A stretch of 53,246 nucleotides of DNA from contig VGEB01000008.1 in the NCBI GenBank assembly GCA_016869435.1, forward strand, positions 1 through 53,246, written 5' to 3'. A program made the translations under genes and the position numbers. Of the stretch, positions 17,170-25,562 are shown one piece after another (the first letter of the stretch is position 1; each line of letters opens with the position of its first letter). The notes beneath the pieces are model-generated. The model saw only the letters and a list, made by a program, of their open reading frames with translations, did no database searches and was not told where the DNA came from. Origin of the DNA: Alphaproteobacteria bacterium. GTDB lineage: Bacteria; Pseudomonadota; Alphaproteobacteria; Rhizobiales; Beijerinckiaceae.

Positions 17170-17772
17170 TTATCCCTGCGGCAGATCGAAACGCTGGCAG
17201 TTGATCGTGCCTAAGCGGTTGCGCGCGCGCTCTTGATCGGAAGGGCGCTTGGCGAAAGAACGGATCAGCACGAAGCCGCGCTTCGTCGGCGCCGTCAGCC
17301 GCACTTCCGACGGCGGCGGGGCGTCGCCCTCATCCGCGCTCGTTAAGGCGTCGATCTGGCGCGCGTCGCCGACGACGATGTCGATCTTGCCCTTGATCGC
17401 CGAGCGATCGGTCATTGAATGATAGATGCGGCCGGCGTTGGCGTGAAATGATAGGCCGAGAAAGTCCTCGCCGTCGACGCTGGTTTTGACGCGCAGCGGA
17501 CCCTTGGCGAGATCATAGACGCAGACCGCCTCGGCGAAGGCGGGGTCCTCAAAAGGCAGCGTCTCTTCGCCGGGCGCCATCTGCGGCAGCAGCACCAGGC
17601 CTTCCGCCGGCGCGGCGGTCCTTACATAGGCCGCAAGCCGCGCCAGCGCGTCGCTAGGCGCGACGGTCGGCATCAGCAGCACCGAAACGACATGCACGAT
17701 CCCGGCGACGAGCAGCGTCGCGAGCAACCAGGGCAGGAGGTCGAGATAGCGATCGGGAATTTTCAGGCGCAT
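17170..17772 (-). CDS. DUF1254-like membrane-anchored protein
   Basis: The 200-residue protein has one N-terminal transmembrane segment (LLPWLLATLLVAGIVHVVSVLLM) and an extracytoplasmic domain with VYDLAKGPLRVKTSVDGEDF and FLGLSFHANAGRIYHSMTDR. This resembles the short DUF1254 proteins that in alphaproteobacteria stand directly after a DUF1214 protein, as here. Its ATG overlaps the end of the upstream gene by 10 bases. The function is unknown; an envelope role is inferred from the anchor and from the neighbouring penicillin-binding protein. Confidence 0.75.
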   Translation of the reverse strand: MRLKIPDRYLDLLPWLLATLLVAGIVHVVSVLLMPTVAPSDALARLAAYVRTAAPAEGLVLLPQMAPGEETLPFEDPAFAEAVCVYDLAKGPLRVKTSVDGEDFLGLSFHANAGRIYHSMTDRSAIKGKIDIVVGDARQIDALTSADEGDAPPPSEVRLTAPTKRGFVLIRSFAKRPSDQERARNRLGTINCQRFDLPQG

Positions 17773-18353
17773 CCGAGTTTCACGATTCTGGGAAAGGAAT
17801 TGGGATCGGGATCGGAATCGATGTCGAGCGGCGTATCATAGAGCCGCAGCACGACGACGAAGCGCTGCGCGTTTCCCGGCGACAGCCAGTTGCCGGGACG
17901 CGCTTCGCGGGCGACATCGATTTCGAAAGCGCCTCCCTCTTTGCGCAGAATGTCGACCGAGGAATAGCCATAGCGGTCGGTGGGATTGGCGACGAGCCGC
18001 CCGTCGGGTCTGGCGAGCGCGATCGTCCAGAAACGCGCCGTCGGCAAGGGGTCGACGATGCGATATTCGCATTCGCCGTCGAGCGGCGCGCCGTCCGAGT
18101 CCCTCCGCGCGATAAAGGCGAGGCCCTGATCGCGGCCGAGCGGCGCTTCGCCCGAGCGCGAGATGACCGCGCGCGCATAGGGATCGATATCGGCGCCGCC
18201 GATATGCGGCCAGGCGGTCCAGGGGCCAGCGCTCAAGGAATTAAAGCCGTAGCCGGCGTTGAGCGACAGGATCGTCGCCAGCAGGCCGATGACGATTCCG
18301 GCGATCATCGCCGAGCCGGCCCGCAGATAATTCGCGTAAGGCTTGAGGTCCAA
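17763..18353 (-). CDS. DUF1214 family membrane-anchored protein
   Basis: The 196-residue protein has a transmembrane helix (AMIAGIVIGLLATILSLNAG) and a DUF1214 domain with FWTIALARPDGRLVANPTDR, YGYSSVDILR and GNWLSPGN. I choose a TTG start at 18353 because GGGAG lies 7 bases upstream; the longer frame to 18431 would overlap the penicillin-binding protein gene. DUF1214 and DUF1254 are usually parts of one fold; here they are two coupled genes. The function is unknown. Confidence 0.78.
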   Translation of the reverse strand: MDLKPYANYLRAGSAMIAGIVIGLLATILSLNAGYGFNSLSAGPWTAWPHIGGADIDPYARAVISRSGEAPLGRDQGLAFIARRDSDGAPLDGECEYRIVDPLPTARFWTIALARPDGRLVANPTDRYGYSSVDILRKEGGAFEIDVAREARPGNWLSPGNAQRFVVVLRLYDTPLDIDSDPDPNSFPRIVKLGCA

Positions 18354-18369
18354 GGAAAGGCTCCCGCCG

Positions 18370-20604
18370 CTAACGTATGACGCCGTCGGCGGCGCGGCTT
18401 GCGCGCTGCGCCTCCCGTCGACCGGCGTCATCGGCGGCGGCGGGCGCTTCGAGCGCGCTCTGCTTGTCGCCGCCGACCGCCTTGATCTTCATCTGTATCG
18501 ATTCGAGCGCCTGGATCGCGCCTTTGCTCAGCGTCGCGGGGCGCTGCGGCGCGCCGAGTTCGACGGGCTTCACCACATTCGCGTTAACGGCGGCCGTCGC
18601 GCCTTTGGGATCCGGCCTCAATCCGACGATCGGCTTCAAGGTCGCGCCCTGATGCGCATAGGCCATGATGTCATGCCAGGAGCCCGCCGGCAGCGTGCCG
18701 CCGGTCATGTTGTTCATCGGCGCGTTGTCGTCATTGCCGTACCAGACGCAGCCGCCCATCGTGCCGGAATAGCCGCAGAACCAAGCGTCCTTATAGCCGT
18801 TGGTGGTGCCGGTCTTGCCGATGACGTCGATGCCCTCGCCGAGCTGCGCGCGCTTGCCGGTGCCTTCCTCGACGACTTTCTTCATCATGCCGGCGAGCTC
18901 CACGACCTTGTCGTAGGGCACCGCCTGCTTTTGCGGCAGGGCGTCGCGGTCGTGGCGATAGATCAGATCGCCCTGGCGGTTGCGGATTTCGACGGCGGCG
19001 TAGGGCGTGACCTTCTTGCCGCCGTTGACGAAAGCGGCGTAAGCAGCCGAGTGTTCAAGCGGAATCACGTCGCTCTGGCCGACCGGCAGAGACGGCGTGT
19101 CTTCGAGCGGCGTGGTGATGCCGAGACGCCGGCAGGTGTCGATGATCTTGGCGCGGCCGATGCGCGAATCGCCATTGCCGATCGCTTGCGACAGCTGGAT
19201 GGCGATGGTGTTCAAGGACCGCGCCAGCGCATTGGCGAGCGGCATCGAGCCGGCGTAGCCGCCGCTGTAATTGTGCACGCAATAATTGCCGATGCAGGTC
19301 GGGCGGTCGGTGACGATCGTCGTCGGCTTGAATTTGCCGGTCATCAGCGCCGTCAGATAGACATAGGGCTTGAAGGAGGAGCCTGGCTGGCGCGCGGCGT
19401 CGGTCGCGCGGTTGAACTGGCTTGCGCCATAATCCCGCCCGCCGACGATGGCGCGAACGGCGCCGTCCGGCTCCATGACCACTGCGGCGCTCTGCTTGAC
19501 GTGGAAGCTGCGGCCCTGCTCGCGCAAATTGGTCTCGATGACCTCTTCGGCGCGCCTTTGGATATTGGAGTCGAGCGAGGTGCGCACGCTGAGCACGCGA
19601 TTGTCGCCAAGCTTGCCCTCCTGAGCGAGCCTGCGGATTTCGCTGTAGGCGTAGTCGAGATACCAGTCGGGGCTCGTCTCCCGCGCGCGGTCGATCGGCG
19701 TCGCCGGATTGCGCAGAGCGGCGATGATCTGGCTTTCCGTCATGAAGCCCGAGACAACGAGATTGTTGAGCACGTCATTGGCGCGGGCGCGGGCCGCCGG
19801 CAGATTGACGTGCGGCGCATATTTGGTCGGCGCCTTGAAGAGGCCGGCGAGCATCGCCGCTTCGGCGAGGGTCACGTCCTTGACCGACTTGCCGAAATAG
19901 AATTCCGCCGCCGCCTGAATGCCGAAGGCCCCGCCGCCCATATAGACGCGGTCGAGATAGAGCTGGAGGATTTCGCGCTTGGTCAAATGGTGCTCGAGCC
20001 ACAGCGCCAGAAAGGCCTCGTTGATCTTGCGGGTGATGGTGCGCTCGTTGGAGAGGAAGAGATTCTTGGCAAGCTGCTGGGTGATCGAGGAGCCGCCCTG
20101 CACCACGCCGGACGAACGCGCATTGACGGTCAGCGCCCGCAGCGTGCCGATCACGTCGATGCCGAAATGCTCGTAAAAGCGGCGGTCTTCCGTCGCCAGC
20201 ACCGCCTTGACGAGATGGTCGGGATATTGTTCGAGCGGCACGGCGTCGTCATGCTTGATGCCGCGCTGACCGACGTCCGCGCCGTAGCGATCGAGGAAAG
20301 TGATGGCGAGATCGGTCTGCTTGAGCCAATTCTCGTCGCTCGTCATCTGAAAGGCCGAGGAGGCGAGCGCCATCGCCACGATCCCGGCGCCGAGCCCAAG
20401 GGTCAACGCCTCGCAGGACAGCTCCACGCCGACCCGCGCCAGACCGGAGACGTGAAAGCGCTCCATGAAGGTCGAGAAATCTTCATAGAGCTCGCGGGCG
20501 CGCCGCCCGCTCTGATACATGGCGGAATCGATGAGCGCATCGATCGCGAGCAGGATGCGCCTTACTCGCTTGACGAAAGCGGAAGCCTGGAAACGCTTCA
20601 ACAC
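18370..20604 (-). CDS. Class A penicillin-binding protein (PBP1A-type transglycosylase/transpeptidase)
   Basis: This 744-residue inner-membrane enzyme polymerises and cross-links peptidoglycan. It has a membrane anchor near 65-88, a GT51 domain with catalytic Glu139 in ATEDRRFYEH and GGSSITQQLAKNLFL, and a transpeptidase domain with Ser409-x-x-Lys412 (GSSFKPY), Ser463-Leu-Asn465 and Lys597-Thr-Gly (IGKTGTTN). The C-terminal 60 residues are a charged, low-complexity tail. The cytoplasmic N-terminal stretch of about 64 residues is longer than usual. It is followed after 16 bases by the DUF1214 gene on the same strand. Confidence 0.93.
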   Translation of the reverse strand: MLKRFQASAFVKRVRRILLAIDALIDSAMYQSGRRARELYEDFSTFMERFHVSGLARVGVELSCEALTLGLGAGIVAMALASSAFQMTSDENWLKQTDLAITFLDRYGADVGQRGIKHDDAVPLEQYPDHLVKAVLATEDRRFYEHFGIDVIGTLRALTVNARSSGVVQGGSSITQQLAKNLFLSNERTITRKINEAFLALWLEHHLTKREILQLYLDRVYMGGGAFGIQAAAEFYFGKSVKDVTLAEAAMLAGLFKAPTKYAPHVNLPAARARANDVLNNLVVSGFMTESQIIAALRNPATPIDRARETSPDWYLDYAYSEIRRLAQEGKLGDNRVLSVRTSLDSNIQRRAEEVIETNLREQGRSFHVKQSAAVVMEPDGAVRAIVGGRDYGASQFNRATDAARQPGSSFKPYVYLTALMTGKFKPTTIVTDRPTCIGNYCVHNYSGGYAGSMPLANALARSLNTIAIQLSQAIGNGDSRIGRAKIIDTCRRLGITTPLEDTPSLPVGQSDVIPLEHSAAYAAFVNGGKKVTPYAAVEIRNRQGDLIYRHDRDALPQKQAVPYDKVVELAGMMKKVVEEGTGKRAQLGEGIDVIGKTGTTNGYKDAWFCGYSGTMGGCVWYGNDDNAPMNNMTGGTLPAGSWHDIMAYAHQGATLKPIVGLRPDPKGATAAVNANVVKPVELGAPQRPATLSKGAIQALESIQMKIKAVGGDKQSALEAPAAADDAGRREAQRASRAADGVIR

Positions 20605-20706
20605 AGCTCAAATACTCCCCCGCGCCGATAATACTTACCGGCGCTTTGTGGACTTTAACACTTTTTAAACCATCTTGACGACAGTCCGCGCGACCCACAT
20701 TGCGTT

Positions 20707-21252
20707 ATGGTTTCCATCGTGAAAAGCGCAAGCCGAAAGAGAAGGATGGCGTTAAAAAAAGGCAAAATTGCCCTGTCGGTTGCGCCCATCGAGAGGCCGT
20801 TTTGGGAAAGGCCGCTTTCGGACCTCACCCGCGCCGAGTGGGAGCGGCTCTGCGACGGCTGCGGCCGCTGCTGCCTCGTCAAGCTGGAAGACGACGACAC
20901 GGGCGCGATTTACCACACGAGCGTCGCCTGCAAATTGCTCGACCAGGGAAGTTGCCGCTGCGCCGACTATGCCCATCGGCGCCGCTACGTGCCCGACTGC
21001 GTGCGGCTAACGCTGGAGAAGCTTGAACACATTCGCTGGCTGCCGCCGACCTGCGCCTATGTCCTGCGCTTTCAGGGCAAGCCGCTGCCGCCCTGGCATC
21101 CGCTGATCTCAGGCGATCCGGAAAGCGTCCACCGCGCCGGCGTCTCGGCGCGGGGGCGGATCGAAGCGGGCGAGGACGACGTCGACACCGATGATCTGCC
21201 GGATTTCATCCGACTGTGGCCGAAGCGCTGGCCAAAGAAGGCGCGGTATTGA
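20707..21252 (+). CDS. UPF0260/YcgN-family cysteine cluster protein
   Basis: The protein (up to 181 residues) carries the family signatures [34 protein letters not shown] and a late Cys pattern (ACKLL, CRCADY, DCVRL, CAYV). The cysteines are thought to bind an iron-sulfur cluster or zinc (YkgJ/CxxCxxCC class). The role is unknown. Starts at 20707 (ATG), 20719 (GTG) and 20746 (ATG) are possible; none has a clear ribosome binding site, and the conserved part begins after the last. Confidence 0.85.
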   Translation: MVSIVKSASRKRRMALKKGKIALSVAPIERPFWERPLSDLTRAEWERLCDGCGRCCLVKLEDDDTGAIYHTSVACKLLDQGSCRCADYAHRRRYVPDCVRLTLEKLEHIRWLPPTCAYVLRFQGKPLPPWHPLISGDPESVHRAGVSARGRIEAGEDDVDTDDLPDFIRLWPKRWPKKARY

Positions 21253-21285
21253 GGCGACAATTTTTTCGCTTCTGGAATTTATTCC

Positions 21286-21312
21286 TTGACAGCCGGACGA
21301 TGGTCCTATAGA
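21286..21312 (+). promoter_or_regulatory. Candidate sigma-70-type promoter of the GTA-like cluster
   Basis: TTGACA (21286-21291) and TATAGA (21307-21312) lie 15 bases apart in the otherwise gene-free stretch between the UPF0260 gene and the small terminase gene. The spacing is a little short but both hexamers are good. It points into the GTA-like cluster. I see no TTAA-N7-TTAA CtrA site next to it. Confidence 0.45.
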
Positions 21313-21459
21313 AAAACGCCATGCTCCAAAATTGCGCTTGAGCGGCGCGAATGAGTTTCAAAGGCGCGGCGTCCTCTCCTCCCGTTCCCCCGCGCCCTCC
21401 TGGTCCCCTCGCGCTTCGAGACGCCTCGCGCGTCTTGCGGCCGAGGGGATTTCTTTGGA

Positions 21460-21494
21460 CTGGATTGCTTCGTCGCTTCGCTCCTCGCAATGAC
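21460..21494. repeat. Half unit of a dispersed intergenic repeat
   Basis: CTGGATTGCTTCGTCGC and TTCGCTCCTCGCAATGACG match one arm of the repeat seen at 17070-17160 and 32742-32815. It lies 37 bases upstream of the first terminase gene. The neighbouring open frames in 21253-21531 are products of this repeat and of low-complexity sequence, so I call no gene there. Confidence 0.6.
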
Positions 21495-21531
21495 GCGCGA
21501 CTAACAAATCGTCTCCTTCGGAGTCTGGCTG

Positions 21532-22062
21532 ATGGCGGCGAAATCCGTCCCGCCGTGCGATAAAAAGATCGCGCAGGCGAAGCTTCTCTATGACTCGGGC
21601 GTGACGCCGATCGGCGAAATTCTCGAACTGCTCGGCATGAGCGTCGGCCGATTTCGCCGCTTTCGCGAACAGAACGGCTGGCCGCTGCGCGCCTCCGCCT
21701 GCGCGCCGAAGAAGTCGCGCGATGCGCCGCCCGCAAAAAAGCCGCGCGACGCCAACCGGCTCATCGCCCGGCTCGAAGACGCGGTCGAACAGGAATTCGC
21801 CCGCGCAGAAACAGCGCTCGCCAAACACGCGCCAAAGACAATCGAGGCGAGCGCCCGCACGCTCGCAAGCCTCGTCAAGACGCTCGCCGAATTGAAGCGC
21901 ATGCGCCGCGAGAACGAGGATCGCGAGAACGACGCCGAAGATGAGGACGAACGAGCCGGAAGCGAATGCGGCGGCGACGCGCCGCCGCGCGAATTGGCCG
22001 AACTCCGCGCGGAGCTTGCTCGACGGCTTGAACGACTGCGCGGCGCAGGGCCGGCTGAATGA
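21532..22062 (+). CDS. GTA small terminase-like protein (g1)
   Basis: The 176-residue protein begins with a helix-turn-helix-like segment (LYDSGVTPIGEILELLGMSV) that would recognise DNA ends, then a charged, helical C-terminal half (LEDAVEQEFARAETALA, LAELRAELARRLERL). It lies upstream of and overlapping the large terminase gene, the position of RcGTA g1. Small terminases form rings that load DNA into the packaging motor; in GTAs they have lost sequence specificity. The identification rests on position and helix-turn-helix content. Confidence 0.75.
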   Translation: MAAKSVPPCDKKIAQAKLLYDSGVTPIGEILELLGMSVGRFRRFREQNGWPLRASACAPKKSRDAPPAKKPRDANRLIARLEDAVEQEFARAETALAKHAPKTIEASARTLASLVKTLAELKRMRRENEDRENDAEDEDERAGSECGGDAPPRELAELRAELARRLERLRGAGPAE

Positions 22063-23347
22063 CGCGCTCGAAGGTTTCAGCGCGAGAGAACTGGCGCGGC
22101 TTCTCAACGATTGGGAATTCATCGCGCGCCGCGATCAATGGCCGCCGCATTTGGCCGTGAGCGGCGCGCCATGGCGGACATGGCTCATCCTCGGCGGACG
22201 CGGCGCCGGCAAGACGCGCGCCGGCGCCGAATGGGTGAAGGCGCTCGCGCTCGGACGCGCGCAATTCTCGATGCGTTCGCTCGGCCGCATCGCGCTTGTC
22301 GGCGAAACTGCGGCCGACGTGCGCGAGGTGATGGTCGAAGGCGTCTCCGGCATTCTCGCCGTTCATGGAAGGCGCGATCGGCCGCGCTGGGAGACGACGC
22401 GCAGGCGGCTCGTCTGGGACTCGGGCGCCGTAGCGCAGGCCTTTTCGGCGGAAGATCCGGAGAGTTTGCGCGGGCCGCAGTTTCACGCCGCCTGGTGCGA
22501 CGAACTCGCCAAATGGCGCTACGCCAGGGAGACTTGGGACATGTTGCAATTCGGTCTGCGCCTCGGCGACTGGCCGCGTCAGCTGGTGACGACGACGCCG
22601 CGGCCGCTGCCGCTCCTGAAAGAGCTGCTCGTCCATCCGGCGAGCGTCGTGACGCGCGCGCTGACTCGCGAGAACGCCGCCAATCTCGCGCCATCCTTTC
22701 TCGAAAGCGTCGTCGCGCAATATGCCGGCACGCGATTGGGGCGACAGGAGCTCGACGGCGAGATTCTCGACGAGCGCAAGGATGCGCTGTGGACGCGCGA
22801 CATGCTGGAGCGCGCCCGCGTGCATGAGGCGCCGCCGTTAAAGCGCATCGTGATCGCGGTCGATCCGCCGGCGAGCTCCGGCAAACGCGCCGACAATTGC
22901 GGCCTCGTCGCAGCGGGGATCGAAGACGGCGGCGCGCTTTACGTTCTCGCCGACGCGACTCTGTCGGCGGCGCGGCCGGCGCAATGGGCGCGCGCAGCGA
23001 TCGCGCTCTACCACAAGCTCTCGGCTGATGCGCTCGTCGCCGAAGTCAATCAGGGCGGCGAAATGGTGCGCGCTGTGCTCAATGAAGCCGATCCGTCCGT
23101 CCCGGTGACGATGACGCGGGCGACGCGCGGCAAATATCTGCGCGCCGCGCCCGCCGCGCAGCTTTACGAGCAGGGGCGCGTCAAACATGTCGGCGCGTTT
23201 CCGGCGCTCGAAGACGAGATGTACGATTTCGGCGCCGACGGGCTTTCGTCCGGCCGCAGTCCCGACCGGCTCGACGCGCTGGTCTGGGCGATCACCGCGC
23301 TCGCCTTGACGCCGAAAGCGCCCGAGCCGCGCATGCGGCGGGTGTGA
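21941..23347 (+). CDS. GTA large terminase, DNA packaging ATPase/nuclease (g2)
   Basis: The frame of up to 468 residues carries Walker A GGRGAGKTRAGAEW, an acidic Walker B-like stretch (FHAAWCDELAKW) and a C-terminal RNase H-like nuclease with acidic residues in VIAVDPPASS, VAEVNQGGE and DALVWAI. It pumps and cuts DNA during headful packaging. The ATG at 21941 would overlap g1 by 122 bases, which is long; the conserved region begins near GFSARELARLLNDWEF, so a start near 22016 (TTG) is equally possible. A hairpin repeat block separates it from the portal gene. Confidence 0.9.
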   Translation: MRTNEPEANAAATRRRANWPNSARSLLDGLNDCAAQGRLNDALEGFSARELARLLNDWEFIARRDQWPPHLAVSGAPWRTWLILGGRGAGKTRAGAEWVKALALGRAQFSMRSLGRIALVGETAADVREVMVEGVSGILAVHGRRDRPRWETTRRRLVWDSGAVAQAFSAEDPESLRGPQFHAAWCDELAKWRYARETWDMLQFGLRLGDWPRQLVTTTPRPLPLLKELLVHPASVVTRALTRENAANLAPSFLESVVAQYAGTRLGRQELDGEILDERKDALWTRDMLERARVHEAPPLKRIVIAVDPPASSGKRADNCGLVAAGIEDGGALYVLADATLSAARPAQWARAAIALYHKLSADALVAEVNQGGEMVRAVLNEADPSVPVTMTRATRGKYLRAAPAAQLYEQGRVKHVGAFPALEDEMYDFGADGLSSGRSPDRLDALVWAITALALTPKAPEPRMRRV

Positions 23348-23399
23348 GCGGCCTCGCCGCCTCGCTTCATTCCGATAAGACCCCCGGCCCCTCATCTCA

Positions 23400-23512
23400 C
23401 TTCTCCCCGCGAGCGGGGAGAAGGGATGGTGACGCTGCGCCCCAGCGACACAACGAGCGCGTGATTTTTCGCGCAACGCCTGACGCCTCCTCTCCCCGCT
23501 TGCGGGGAGAGG
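23400..23512. repeat. Pair of hairpin repeats of the CTCCCCGC type
   Basis: CTTCTCCCCGC and GCGGGGAGAAG form a near-perfect hairpin at 23400-23423. A second, CCTCTCCCCGC-tt-GCGGGGAGAGG, lies at 23489-23512 and is followed by a TGAGGGGC that matches the CCCCTCA before the first. This inverted composite is a common dispersed repeat in Rhizobiales. It fills most of the 225-base gap between the terminase and portal genes, where packed GTA clusters normally have none. Confidence 0.7.
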
Positions 23513-23572
23513 TACGGTGAGGGGCTTGGGGATTTGCGCCGCGCCCGACGCTTTCCTTTCAAAGGACATTCG

Positions 23573-24979
23573 ATGCCCTCTCTGCTCTCGCGTCTCATCG
23601 GCGCGGTCGCGCCGGCGCGCGAAACTAAATATTCGCGGGCGGCGAAGCTCCTCGCCATGCATGCGCTCGGACAGCCGCATTGGAGCGCGCGCAATTCGAC
23701 GGTGCTGACGCGCGAAGGCTATGAGCGCAACGCCGTCTGCCATCGCTGCGTGCGCATGGTGGCGGAGGCCGCCGCCTCGGTGCCCTGGCTCGTCTATGAG
23801 GGCCGCGAGGAGGCGATCTGCCATCCGCTGATCTCGCTCATCGAGCGGCCCAATCCGCTCGACACCAGCGCCTCCTTCATCGAGGCGATCTGCGCCAATC
23901 TGCTGCTTTACGGAAACGCCTATGTCGAATCCGTTCTGATCGACGACGCGCTGCGCGAACTCTATGCGCTGCGGCCCGACCGCATGAGCATTGAGGCGGG
24001 GCGCAACGGCTGGCCGGCGGCCTTCATCTATCGCGCGCTGGGACAGGAAGCGCGCTACGAGATGCGGGGCGAAGGGATCGAGCCGATCCTGCATATCAAA
24101 TTCTTCAACCCGCTCGACGATTATTACGGCTTTCCACCGCTCGCCGCCGCGCAAGTGGCGCTCGACACGCATAACGCCGCGAGTTTTTGGAACAAGGCGC
24201 TGCTCGACAATTCCGCGCGGCCTTCGGGCGCCCTCGTCTATGCGGGGCCGGAAGGCGCGCATCTCACCGACGCGCAGTTCTCGCGCTTAAAGGAAGAGCT
24301 GGAGGAGAATTTTTCCGGCGCAACCAACGCCGGCCGGCCCTTGCTGCTCGAAGGCGGGCTCGACTGGAAGGCGCTGTCGCTTTCGCCAAAGGACATGGAT
24401 TTCACCGAGTCGAAAGCCGGCGCGGCGCGCGAGATCGCGCTCGCCTTCGGCGTGCCGCCGCTGCTGTTGGGCCTGCCCGGCGACAACACCTTCAGCAATT
24501 ATGCCGAAGCCAATCGCGCCTTCTGGCGCCAGACTGTTCTGCCGCTCGTCGCGCGCGTGCAGAAGAGCTTTCAGGCCTGGCTGCAGCCGGGCTTCGGACC
24601 TTTTCGTCTCGACTATAACGCCGAACGTCTCGAAGCATTGGCGAGCGAGCGCGCAAGCGAATGGGAACGCGTCGGCAAGGCCGCCTTCCTGACGCTCGAC
24701 GAGCAGCGCGAAGCGGTGGGCTATGGCCCGGCGCGAACTCCGTGCGGCTGCGGCAGAAAGACGAAACGACTCAGCGACGAAGGCGACATTGGCCTCGATC
24801 GTCATGACCTGCTAGTCTTGGCTGAAAACTGCGCGGAAGAGTGGGCATTGGCGCGAGAGCGTTGTGAGAACCTACTCGGCCTGCCAAATCCGCCATTAGG
24901 CTTGACGGGCGGATACAACGATGTCGAAAATTGTGCGCGGGGCTTCGTCAGCGCGGCGTGTGGCGGAAATGCAGTTTGA
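23573..24979 (+). CDS. GTA portal protein (g3), HK97 family, with altered C-terminus
   Basis: Residues 1 to about 386 are a complete HK97-type portal protein: NAVCHRCVRMVAEAAASVPW, IERPNPLDTSASFIEA, LLLYGNAYVE, HIKFFNPLDDYYG, FGVPPLLLGLPGDNT and LTLDEQREAVGYGP. The portal dodecamer forms the DNA entry pore of the head. After GYGPA the frame continues for about 80 residues of unrelated, Cys-rich sequence. A shift of one base at about 24730 gives instead GANSVRLRQKDETTQ and a stop at 24805-24807, which looks like the original end. The gene is therefore probably frameshifted at its very 3' end, with most of the fold intact. Residues 201-362 are duplicated downstream. The ATG 23573 follows AAAGGA. 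Confidence 0.85.
   Translation: MPSLLSRLIGAVAPARETKYSRAAKLLAMHALGQPHWSARNSTVLTREGYERNAVCHRCVRMVAEAAASVPWLVYEGREEAICHPLISLIERPNPLDTSASFIEAICANLLLYGNAYVESVLIDDALRELYALRPDRMSIEAGRNGWPAAFIYRALGQEARYEMRGEGIEPILHIKFFNPLDDYYGFPPLAAAQVALDTHNAASFWNKALLDNSARPSGALVYAGPEGAHLTDAQFSRLKEELEENFSGATNAGRPLLLEGGLDWKALSLSPKDMDFTESKAGAAREIALAFGVPPLLLGLPGDNTFSNYAEANRAFWRQTVLPLVARVQKSFQAWLQPGFGPFRLDYNAERLEALASERASEWERVGKAAFLTLDEQREAVGYGPARTPCGCGRKTKRLSDEGDIGLDRHDLLVLAENCAEEWALARERCENLLGLPNPPLGLTGGYNDVENCARGFVSAACGGNAV
24172..24657 (+). repeat. Left copy of a 485-bp direct repeat within the portal gene
   Basis: From TAACGCCGCG at 24172 to about 24657 the sequence is nearly the same as 26164-26649. Read as protein, the two copies differ by about 8 residues in 162 by eye. 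The repeat encloses two inserted genes. Confidence 0.88.
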
Positions 24980-24991
24980 ACGGGTATTATA

Positions 24992-25507
24992 ATGAACATC
25001 GACGATCATTGCAGCGATCTCTATCGCCAGCGCGACTGGAAAGCCTTGCATAGCGCGCTGGATCGCGCTTGCCCTGGCCGCGATCCGGACGAACGAAGCC
25101 AAATCGAGCACTGGCGCGCGACCGCGCTTTCCGCCGAGAGCCGGCATGAGGAGGCCATCGACACATTGCGCGCGATCGGATCGGATTGTCGATGCCGGAC
25201 AAGAGTATCCAAGAAGATTGCGGAGAATTTGCGCCGGCTGGGTCGCGATATGGAAGCGATTGAGGAACTCAAGAACGCGCCTCTTGCCGAAGAATGGGAT
25301 CGCTTTCGCGCGCTCGTCCTCGACGCGAAATATGTCCTCGCTCACCTTTTGGCGAGCAACGGCCTGGAAGTCGACAAGGCGATCCTCGACGATATTCCCG
25401 ACAAATATATACACATCACCGATCGCGGACACAGAATCTCGAAAGCCGATTTGATGGATCTGATCTCCGGCAAGAAGAACAGGTCTATCCGAGCTTCGCG
25501 CTTATGA
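24992..25507 (+). CDS. Unknown helical protein, first of a tandem paralogous pair
   Basis: I do not recognise this 171-residue protein. It is soluble and rich in helix-forming residues with TPR-like repeats of charged helices (LYRQRDWKALHSALDRA, ESRHEEAIDTLRAIG, LGRDMEAIEELKNAPL). A CRC motif is near residue 67. The tail ITDRGHRISKADLMDLISGK is polar. It is about 80 percent identical by eye to the next gene, and the C-terminal half is nearly invariant. It has no equivalent in known GTA clusters and lies between the two copies of the portal segment. Duplicated small helical genes in such a setting can be immunity-like proteins, but no toxin partner is evident. Confidence 0.75.
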   Translation: MNIDDHCSDLYRQRDWKALHSALDRACPGRDPDERSQIEHWRATALSAESRHEEAIDTLRAIGSDCRCRTRVSKKIAENLRRLGRDMEAIEELKNAPLAEEWDRFRALVLDAKYVLAHLLASNGLEVDKAILDDIPDKYIHITDRGHRISKADLMDLISGKKNRSIRASRL

Positions 25508-25562
25508 AGAGCGCGCACGATGTTTCACCAGCACTACGGTGTGGCGGCAATGCGAGATTGTG

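Noticed and set aside
18343-20631. 762-codon open frame on the plus strand
   Set aside because: It is the antisense shadow of the penicillin-binding protein gene, with Arg/Gly/Ala-biased composition and no recognisable domain.
21351-21563. 70-codon frame upstream of the small terminase gene
   Set aside because: It is made of a dispersed repeat arm and Pro-rich sequence, has no ribosome binding site and no family resemblance.
24735-24979. Toxin domain fused to the portal C-terminus with the two following genes as immunity proteins
   Set aside because: The tail is better explained as an out-of-frame reading after an indel; no toxin motif is visible.
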